DNA from: Syncephalastrum monosporum B8922
Taxonomy: Eukaryota; Mucoromycota; Mucoromycetes; Mucorales; Syncephalastraceae
Direction: 5' to 3'
Length of the DNA: 64,000 nt
Assembly (NCBI GenBank): GCA_000697355.1
Contig: JNEN01000819.1
Location: 1-64,000, forward strand
Shown: positions 55,832 through 64,000 of the stretch, piece by piece
How positions within the stretch are numbered: the stretch's first letter is position 1
How the letters are laid out: the number at the start of each line of letters is the position of its first letter
Notes under the pieces: model-generated
The model's input: only the letters and a program-made list of their open reading frames with translations
Database searches by the model: none
Told to the model about the DNA's origin: nothing
Made by a program: the position numbers and the translations under genes

Positions 55832-58683
55832 ATGACCGGTACCTCGGTGTTGACTCCACCCGGAGATGACCCGTCCTCGTTTTACAGGGCTGAAAACAAA
55901 GGCCTGACTATGATTCAAGAACGCGACGATGAGCACCTTAAAGAAGACGACAACCACGCCAACGACCACGACAATGACGCCCATTCAGACGACTACGAGA
56001 ACATGTCCTACTCGGAAATGTCCAAGCGGATGGCCGAGACCCATCGTCAGCTCGCACACCTCCTCACGCCCACCGACGAGAAAGAAGACGCAGCCGATAC
56101 GACGGAGGACGAGAGTATGAACGACAACATGAATATGAACATGTCAGAGGCAGAACTCGTGCGCTCCGACCTCGACGACACCCAGAAGCAGCAGAAAATG
56201 ACCCGTCTGTTCAGCCGGGCTGCCTCGACGGGCGACCTCGAGCGTGTCACTCGCCTCTTGGAAGACAAGACGTTCCGGCCCTGGATCGACATTGACGCCA
56301 AAGACGAGGACGGCACGACCCCGTTGATCTACGCTGCCTGCTTTGGCAAGGTCGATATCGCTCAGGCCCTGCTCCAGGCCGGTGCCAAGCCTGATATCCA
56401 GGACGGATGTAAGTTCTTGCTTCGACTGATAAGCAGCGTTGGACCGATATTGATAAATCATCGTCTTATTTAGCGGGGTGGTCGGCGCTCATGTGGGCGA
56501 CCAACAATAACCAAGAGGCGGTCGTCAAAGTCCTGCTCGAACACGGCGCGTCGTCCCAGCAAAAGTCCGCCAAGGGTCGCACCGTCTTTGACTTTGTCAA
56601 CACCGATAACCAAAAAATTGTCGAGATCCTGGCCACTAACCCTCGCGACAGCGTCTCCTCCACCTCCAGCCTGTTTGGCCGCTATGCCGGGAGCCTGTCC
56701 TCCACCACCTCCTCGAACGCGGGCGACTGCGACTTTTATTACCAGTCCACCGTCGAGGGCTACGACAGCTTCATGGCCGAGGAGGCCGATCGCCGCAAGA
56801 AGCTCCTCGAGTCGGCCATGGCCCTGGCCGGGGGCGACACCGAGAGTGAGGGAGAAGACAACGAGGATGACGATTTTGAGAGCGATGAAGAGCAAGAGTT
56901 TCACTGGGATAAGTGCATGCCCGACCAGATGTTTGTCTTTAGCGCGGACAACCTCGATCACATTCTTGATACGGTCATCACCAACATGCAGCTGCCTGTC
57001 AAATCCAGACAGGAGATCTGCGTGCCTGCCAATGTTGTATTCCTCTCTTCTCGTTTCGCCCACTACTTTTCGAGCGACGAATTGCTCGAGCAGGTCCTCC
57101 AGGGCACCTTGCAGCGTGTCGGTGAAGAAATGAAGGTGCGTATTGCTCTTCGTCTGCATGATGTGGATGTGTTTGCGTGCCTGTTTTTAATCAAAGCGTG
57201 GACCTCTCTCTTTTTCTTTTCTTTTTTCCTTTTTGTAATTCTTTCTCCCATGTAGAGCAACGCGCGCAATGTTCACGTGCTCGCTTTTTGGATCACCAAC
57301 ATGACCCAACTCCTGTATTACCTCAAAAAAGACACGAGTCTCGTTGTCGCTACCGCCGAGTACCAGCTGCGCATTTCTGAGCTGATATCCGAGATCTACA
57401 CCATGATTGTGAACGACACTGAGCGACGCATCCACAAAATCCTCGGGGCGGCCATCCTCGAGCATGAACAGATCCCGGGCATGGAAGACGTCAACTTCGC
57501 CGACGACTGGCAGCGCTTCTTTCGCAGGAGTTCGCGCCGTTCGGTCATCGTCCCACCCGACGGTGGTCTTGCCGTTCAGCTCAAGCAGCACCGGCACACG
57601 GCCTGCCATGTCTTGTCACCTCAGTCCATCACGAGCCTCCTGACATCAACCCTCTACGTTCTCCAGGCGTACGAAGTGCACCCGACCATCATTATCCAAG
57701 CGCTCGCTCAATTCATTCACTACATGTCCTGCGAGCTCTTTAACCGGATTCTAACCAACAAAAAGCTGCTCTGCCGGAGCAAGGCGCTCCAGATCCGGAT
57801 GAACCTCTCGCTCATGGAGGAGTGGGTCCGCGAGAACGAGCTACCGCCTAGCCTGATCAGCTACTTTGATCCGACCACCCAGCTGCTCCAGATGCTCCAA
57901 TGTCTGACCCAACTGACAGATCTTGCCAGCTTCTTGCAGACCGTGAAAAAGTTTGACGCGCTCAATGCGCTACAGCTCAAGCGGTGCGTCATCAATTACC
58001 GGTATGAAGTCAACGAGCCACGGTTGCCGGAGGAGGTCGAAAAGTACGTGCTCCAGCTGGCAGAAGACACACTGCGTTTCCGCCAGGCACGCGAACCTCG
58101 CAAACGGACGGGATCCATCTCGATGGCGCGCGCGCAGACGTCCACGGGCTTGCAGCGCACACGGTCACGACGTGAGAGCGTTTCTAACTTTGTCGGCTCC
58201 ATCATGTCCAGCGTTGGCCTCGCAACGTCGGCTTCCTTACCGCCCACGATGCCCTCAACTGAGAAAGAAGAGCAAGACGAAGAGGACAAGAAAGAGGAAG
58301 AAGAGCACACGCCACGACACAGCCACGACTCGGACACGCACGGCCCCACAGAGGAGGACACAAAAGCGCACGAAGACAGCACAGCATCCTCTGACCAGGA
58401 TGACAAGCGTGAGGATGTCGAGCCTACAGCGGTCGCCAAGGAAGTGGAAACTCTGTCCACGGCCGAGGAACATGAAAAGGACGAGGAAGACGTGGAAGAA
58501 AAGGAGATGAAGGAAACGCGCGACAGCAAGTTCATGCTCCCCTTCTCGGTGCCGACGACGGTGCATATGGTGTCGGTGAATGGCTGGAACGACCAGAATA
58601 GTAAAGCGGGAGAACAGCGGTGCGTGATCCCCATTATACCAGACAGCTGGATGGACAAGCTCGACAAGGACAGCTTGGAATAA
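55832..58683 (+). CDS. Dilute (DIL) and ankyrin-repeat domain protein
   Basis: Exons 55832-56408, 56474-57135 and 57256-58683 give 888 residues. The acidic N-terminus (1-110) is Asp/Glu/Met-rich. Ankyrin repeats (about 125-260) include SRAASTGDLERVTRLLED, GTTPLIYAACFGKVDIAQAL and WSALMWATNNNQEAVVKVLL. A long DIL domain follows: NVHVLAFWITNMTQLLYYLK, IYTMIVNDTERRIHKIL, SLLTSTLYVLQAYEVHPTII, ALAQFIHYMSCELFNRIL, and ALQIRMNLSLMEEWVRENEL (about 470-700). The same domain sits at the cargo end of type V myosins. Fungal DIL-ankyrin proteins (for example S. pombe SPAC25B8.08) lack a motor. A role in organelle or cargo tethering is inferred. The C-terminal 200 residues are acidic and disordered, ending in a hydrophobic patch. 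Confidence 0.93.
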
Positions 58684-60070
58684 TATATATGTTATATATA
58701 CGTCTATACATACAACCCACACACACACACACACACTTCTTCCATTACACATATAGGTTCCTGATTCCCTTCGCCCACCCTCCTTCTTCCTTTCTTTTTG
58801 CTTTTCTCCCCTTTTTAAATATTCATGAATATAGTGCACACTTGGTGACTGTAAGTGGAGATTGTACCTTTTCTGGGGAATCGGGCCTTTGTACCGGTCA
58901 GAACTTTTCGCACGATACGCGAACAGATTATTGCAGGACACACCGATCTGGGACCTGCACACGGGCGATTTTGGGCTACGTTGCAAGCAGGCTCCATTTC
59001 CATCAAGCATGCCTTGCCTACCTGTCCAGTTCCGCAAGGACGAAGGTAGCGTGTTCCCCAGAGGAATTACCTCACACAGTATAAACTGTGGGCATGCTAC
59101 ATGTTACCCATGTGGACGAGCAGCTTTATGAGCATAAAAATCAGCATGCGGCCAAGGAATTTCACGTATGTCCATACACCAAACCAAGTATCCAACTTCC
59201 AGGATGCCATTGGTGAATAAGAATAACCCAAAAATGAACCTTTTATGGATAAAATACGTCTACAGTACAAGCACGGAGAACGCCATGACACATTCTGCAC
59301 GTAAAAAAACACAAGCCTTATCCTCAGGTCGACGGCATCAGAAGACGCTGCTGAAAGATTATGATGTGGTTGAGCCGTATCGCTGGCTCTTCCCCCACCC
59401 TTACGTATCTGGGCTTGACCGGCGCCGCTCATGGGTATCCGACATGCCTCTGCTTTTCTACGACTTGACCCCATCTGCTCGGAAAACGTGACAGCAAGGG
59501 ACGTCACGTCCGTAGTATTGGAATGTCATGTTCTACGTACACATATCCTGTGGCTGATCCTCCTTTGTTACAGGTTATGCAGGTACAACAGGCGACCGTG
59601 AGCACCAGAAATCACTCAGCTGCTCGGGTCATGTGGCGCTGCCCTTGTATATTTGTTACAAGCCGAGACGGGTATCTTATGTAAGCAAAACTAGATCCTC
59701 AACTACCGGGAGCTTTTATGATACACATTTTTTCTTCTAGGACTATAGAGCGTCGTCGCTATGCACGGATATGATTCCACTGAAAAGATATTATTGTAGT
59801 TTCTTGCAGGTCATGGTCCCACCTGGCTGATCCTGTGCAGTGCGGGCTCGCAAATAATTTCTCCAGGCCATGTGATTGGATCTTAACCCGAAGAAGCTTA
59901 AATTTCCATCACATGTACTGTCATCCCCGCCCCAATCAATATGTCCTGTAATGTCTTATTAAAAACAAGTTTAAGCAGCTAGTCTAAAAACGAGCGGAAG
60001 GAAAAAGAAGAGGTACATTAGATCTGAAGTGTACATGTAGACATTGGAAGTGAGTATAGAGTATATATAA

Positions 60071-60106
<36 letters not shown>

Positions 60107-60213
60107 CGGGAGTTACAAGAATTAAGTTGCGTCAGTGCGCCTTCTGTTGATAGGGAGTTACGCAAAGTGAGGAGACAACGTCGAAAGTGAAGAAGGGACA
60201 AGAAGAGAGCGGT
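58684..60213. other. Convergent intergenic region with a GT microsatellite
   Basis: 1.53 kb between the DIL/ankyrin and OSBP stop codons. A GT run lies at 60070-60098 and a CA run near 58718-58735. Short frames (for example 59168-59491 plus) have no motifs. No gene recognised. Confidence 0.5.
60070..60098. repeat. GT microsatellite
   Basis: About fourteen TG units in the 3' flank of the OSBP gene. Confidence 0.9.
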
Positions 60214-61840
60214 CTAGTCCTGACGAAGGTGGAGCGAGTCTTTGTAAGTCCAGGCACCGTCATCCAGGAGGTTCTTGCGCTTCATTTGTTTGAGCAGCTC
60301 CTGGTTACGCTCTTCATACTTGCCAGTCTTGTCGGTATCCTTGACAAACGTGAACAGCTTTGGCTCCCAGCTCGCACTCGAGTCCGCCCGCTCCTTGCGC
60401 AGCTTGCGCTGCCAGTCCTCGATCCGTGTCTTTTCTGCATTCGCGACCGCGTAGTTCTTTTCCTTGATCGCAGCCGTCACAGGACCCCACAAACGATGGG
60501 ATTCAATCTCCTGCTGCTCCTCGACGGGGGGCGTGACACGTTCGGCCATGGGCTCGGCTTCGGCATCGAACAGGAGCTGCTTCTCACCGCCCTTGGGCGT
60601 GTAGTACGATTTCGAGCTCCAGTAGCCCGACAAGGTGGCGTACTCCTCGCCCTCATAGACGAGCTTGCCCTTGATGCTGTTGTGCTCGCCGCCGAACCAG
60701 GGCTTGGGAATGTATTCGATGGTGGCAGTGGCGCCGTTGGAGCAAGCAATGGTGGAGGCACCGGCAAGTTCGAGGTAAGCTGCGCCCGTCAAGAATCCAC
60801 GGATCATCAGGTCAGGATAGTCAATGATGTATTGCTCGTCCCAGTTCTTGACATAGAGCACCGCGCGGCCGACCTGTTCGACTTTGATGGAGGTACCCTT
60901 GAACCGAGATTTCTGGCCACCTTTTTTTTTTTTTTTTGGAATCATGTGAGCTCGATGACCGAGACTGCGTTTCTTTTTCTCTTTTCTGGAAGTGGAACTT
61001 ACAGTGGCCATTCAGGGAAACACCGGTCGCCTTGCTCTCGAGGTAGAATGCAGAGATCGGCGGATGGTGACACACTGTAAACAAAATTAGGAGAGGGAGA
61101 CGGAGCGCAGAGGAGCGCGAGTGAGTGAATGGATGCATGGCGTGACTAATCCCGCTCCTGTCTTTACCTTGCTCGCAGACACATTCGACGTCACCGAGTT
61201 TGCAGTGGAACTGCTCGCCGAGAATGGGGTTGTAGGGCTTCTTCTCGGTGAGACCATTCGTACATCTGGAGGCATAGCTGCCCCAAAGGGTTGACATGAA
61301 CCACCGCGTGACAGCCACCATGCGGTCTAAAAGTTGGGACGGCCCCAAGGTTGTCAGCCCCATACATTCATTTATAAACGTATATGTGCTACGTTATGAT
61401 TCGTATACCTTTGGGATCCTGGGCCTCGCTGATGGCTGCAAAGCTAATGGTATAATGGTAGCCAAGGGTCAGTTGAGCAGGTCGCAGGTGTATAGCCTCT
61501 GTATCCTATCCATGACTTACCAAGAAGGATGGTCACCCCAATAAGTACTAGACGATAGAAGGTAAGGATGAGTGACTTGTACGGAGAGAATGCATAACGA
61601 GACTTACCCGTATTCGAGGAGGGAAAGGCCGTTGAGGAAAAAGGCAGGGCAGGTGAGCGAAGAGAGATCGCCTGTGAAGCTGATGACGGTCTTTATAAAT
61701 TCCTTGAACTGGCTGCCCGTGCCGGGCTCGGCGTGTTTGACTGAAAGCTTGTCAACATCGTTGACAGATGGGGCCTTGTCGGGTGTTGCCATGTCGCTAC
61801 TGGAAGAGCTTCGGCTGCTGGAGAAGAAAGATTTACCCAT
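60214..61840 (-). CDS. Short oxysterol-binding protein (Osh4/Kes1-like lipid transfer protein)
   Basis: Exons 61840-61608, 61547-61521, 61443-61409, 61326-61168, 61074-61003 and 60920-60214 give 410 residues, the size of Osh4 (434). ORD landmarks: LSSLTCPAFFLNGLSLLEYG (lid/first strand region), YWGDHP, RMVAVTRWFMSTLWGSY, KKPYNPILGEQFHC, the OSBP fingerprint as EQVCHHPPISAFY (residues 150-162, Ser of EQVSHHPP replaced by Cys), and KSRFKGTSI. The C-terminal half has LWGPVTAAIKEKNYAVANAE and WEPKLFTF. No PH or ankyrin domain is present. These proteins swap sterol for PI4P between ER and Golgi membranes. Exons 2 and 3 are only 27 and 35 nt. The last acceptor is preceded by an A15 tract rather than pyrimidines. 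Confidence 0.93.
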
Positions 61841-63128
61841 GGCAGATGCGAAACCTTGGAAGAAAGATGCAAGAAAGCAGGAAAAACAAATTCGGCGACC
61901 GGACTTCCACTTTGTAAGAAACCCCCATACTTCCAAAACGATTCAATCACTCAGTCCCCCAAAAAGAAATCGCGCTGCTGCTGCTTTTGGTCTCTGTCCT
62001 ACCCTATCTCGATATGAGATCATACCACGCTCGATGTCTATGTTCTGTTAATGTTATATCTATGATACGCTGGACTCTGGACTCTATCCCCTTTGTCATT
62101 CGCAGACGCGTGTGAGATCCGTCTTGTATGCTTCTATCTCCTATCGTTCTATAACCCAAAGAACTTGCACGCGCTCTCTCATCTCCACGGAGTGCTTATG
62201 GGAGCCGATCCAGATAGGTGGATGGACGGGGGGAACGTGGGCCCAAAAAAGCATGGAAGGAATGCACGTCTTAATTCTTCTGTTTTCATGCTTTTATCTG
62301 CGCGTCATCCCGTCCTAGCGTGTTTCTTCTGGCGGCGACAATAACCGCATCGATCGAGTTTTTTTTTTTTTTTCTTTTTCCTTGTTCAGACAGGTCTGAC
62401 CGTCAGGTTGCGAATACTCCGCCCTAAAAGGTGGCTGTGCTCATTACGCCTCATGTGATAGCATTGAAAGCGATCTCCCATTCAATTTCATTCCAACTGG
62501 GCTTTGACTTTATGCTATGCATGAAAAATGTTGAATGGAAGCGTATCCAAAGGTCCACTCAACAGGAAGTTGCAACAAAGAGTACACCGAAAAATTACTT
62601 CACGACAGGATCGATAAGTTAAGACTGTGTGTTTCAGACGCGCTTCTCTCCTATGTTACATGGCGTAATTTGCGCCAGAGAGTCTCTCCTTCGATACACT
62701 GTGCTAGAGCAATGCTCGTATTCTAAGGTTGTCAATAAAGCTTCTGTCTGCTACTGCGTATGTGTGCTCACACACCTTCGGTGCACATTTCTATGGCTCG
62801 AGTGCTCGACCCTTTGGCTACCAATCCATGACCATTGAGTTTGATAATTCTGCCGGTGGTGGTAAAGCCTTCACCAGTGCACTTGCCAACTTTTATTGTC
62901 TCTTCACCTAGTGCAGTCCATCGTTTTCCCGCTATAGCAAAAAGTCGAGAAGAAGTTTGCGCGTAGTGTTCTTCACTGTCTTCACTACTTTATAGCATAT
63001 TTGATAGACGCAGGGCAATATATTGACTGGCAATGGAAGATTTTTGAATAAAATTCGTTATTGTTGGCAAGACGAATGATAGAAAAAAAAAAAAAGCAAT
63101 GTCGGCGATTCAATCACGGTGTGCGCGA

Positions 63129-63166
<38 letters not shown>

Positions 63167-63206
63167 TGGTCTCTATTTTACACACACACTCACACAGACA
63201 AGAAGA
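61841..63206. other. Divergent promoter region between the OSBP and C2H2 genes
   Basis: 1.37 kb with T-runs at 62360-62374 and a T33 run at 63133-63165. Several short plus-strand frames (62431-62911) lack motifs. No RNA gene recognised. Confidence 0.5.
63133..63165 (+). repeat. Poly-T tract of 33 nt
   Basis: An uninterrupted T run 41 bp upstream of the four-finger C2H2 start codon. It is the longest homopolymer in the window. It could act as a nucleosome-excluding poly(dA:dT) element or may vary in length through assembly error. Confidence 0.9.
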
Positions 63207-63959
63207 ATGTCGTACTTGATCGACGGGCTGGCCCCGAACGCAAGCAAAGCGGTGCACAGCCGGCGAAACGGAGGACGCGGTGGCGCGGGTGCGGCAATAA
63301 GCGAAGGGCGCCATCGCAAGAGTTCGCTGGTGGATTTCATTGATCTCGTCTACTCACCGCTGGAATGCCCCCTCTGCCAGAAAGTCAGTACCGCGCGAAG
63401 CGACATGACACAGCACATGATGGACCACCATCGCGATCAAAAGTTGTTTTCATGCATCCACCCGACGTGCGAACACGCCTACTCCTCACGCGCAGGTCTG
63501 CGCTACCACCTCGAACACGCTCACACCGTCGTCTTTCTCGCCGACAAAAAGTAAGAACATACAGACCCGATACACACAGTAAATTAGAGTAAATTAAGAG
63601 TGAATCTCATGCGCTTGCCATTCACATCCACTCACTCACTTATTTCACTTTACAGGAAGCAGGTGGTGCTCTCCAACAAGAAGGAACGCCGACCGTCCAA
63701 AGCAGCACGGAAGGTGGATCTGCCGGCCTCGATGGAGGAGAAGCTGAACCGAATATACGATCCCAAGGTGTGCCCGGCCTGCCACGAACGCTTTCCGCGC
63801 AAGACGCACGTCGTCCACCATCTCAAGGAGGCCCACGACGGTGAGGAGGCTTACAAGTGTATCATACCAGAGTGTTCGCGCGAGAAAAGCTATGCAACAA
63901 GAGACGGCCTCTTGTACCACCTCTCCAGTGTGCATGGATCCAATTCATCATCATCTTAA
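63207..63959 (+). CDS. Small four-finger C2H2-type zinc-finger protein
   Basis: Exons 63207-63550 and 63656-63959 give 215 residues ending in a Ser4 tail before TAA. The N-terminus is basic (SRRNGGRGGAGAA). Four C2H2-like units come in two pairs: CPLCQKVSTARSDMTQHMMDHH; CIHPTCEHAYSSRAGLRYHLEHAH; then after a basic linker (KKERRPSKAARK), CPACHERFPRKTHVVHHLKE-AH; and CIIPECSREKSYATRDGLLY followed by HLSSVH. Each pair has one C-x2-C finger and one C-x4/5-C finger, with H-x3/4-H ends. The paired layout suggests internal duplication of a two-finger module, with the single intron (105 nt) between the pairs. Likely a nuclear DNA- or RNA-binding protein. Family not recognised beyond C2H2. Confidence 0.85.
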
Positions 63960-64000
63960 TACCCTCCCTCATCATCGTCTCCTGCCGTCTACTATAGCAT

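Noticed and set aside
1..64000. CRISPR array, insertion sequences, rRNA or bacterial operons
   Set aside because: No regularly spaced direct repeats, rRNA segments or bacterial ribosome-binding layouts were seen. The window is eukaryotic nuclear DNA.

Overview
The window is nuclear DNA from a filamentous fungus, most probably an early-diverging lineage (Mucoromycota, likely Mucorales). It is gene-dense (about 25 genes in 64 kb). Nearly all genes carry short spliceosomal introns (mostly 45-110 nt, GT-AG with a few GC-AG). The gene content is eukaryotic and fungal: NuA4 subunit EPL1, a Zn2Cys6 regulator, a group III Nik1-type hybrid histidine kinase, a GH18 chitinase and a fungal DIL/ankyrin protein. 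The lineage call is an inference from gene content and from the style of a Fanzor-type protein at the left edge. I rebuilt each multi-exon gene by hand from splice sites, and the exon lengths of every model add up to a whole number of codons.

Layout. 1-2.9 kb: a partial Fanzor (eukaryotic TnpB-like) reading frame on the minus strand abuts a 5'-truncated, membrane-anchored GH9 family gene on the plus strand. 4.6-7.6 kb: a Zn2Cys6 transcription factor and a MIF-like tautomerase (both minus). 8.0-12.5 kb: a complete DOA10/SSM4 (MARCH6-type) ER ubiquitin ligase (minus). 12.9-16.3 kb: a possible spliced microprotein (minus), a DH-PH RhoGEF (plus) and a DUF4870-like membrane protein (minus). 16.3-21.5 kb: a 5.2 kb stretch with no recognisable gene. 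21.5-25.6 kb: EPL1 (plus) and a secreted GH18 chitinase (minus), convergent. 26.0-35.4 kb: gamma-tubulin complex component 2, a TBC1D13-like Rab-GAP and an MFS transporter (all minus). 37.0-45.2 kb: an Nhx-type Na+/H+ exchanger and the Nik1-type kinase (both plus). 46.6-54.8 kb: a C2H2 factor and SUA5 (plus); an MDR oxidoreductase, an unknown acidic protein and a 5-hydroxyisourate hydrolase (minus); a GRASP/Grh1 Golgi protein (plus). 55.8-64 kb: a DIL/ankyrin protein (plus), a short OSBP (minus) and a four-finger C2H2 protein (plus).

The genes do not form a pathway cluster. Several act in the secretory and endomembrane system (DOA10, GRASP, OSBP, NHX, TBC GAP, DIL/ankyrin), which looks like ordinary fungal gene order. 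The most unusual material is the Fanzor/GH9 junction with a GH9 that has lost its catalytic residues, the expanded poly-HAMP kinase with an N-terminal zinc-like motif, a possible 56-residue spliced microprotein with an 11-nt exon, and the 5.2 kb gene-free interval.
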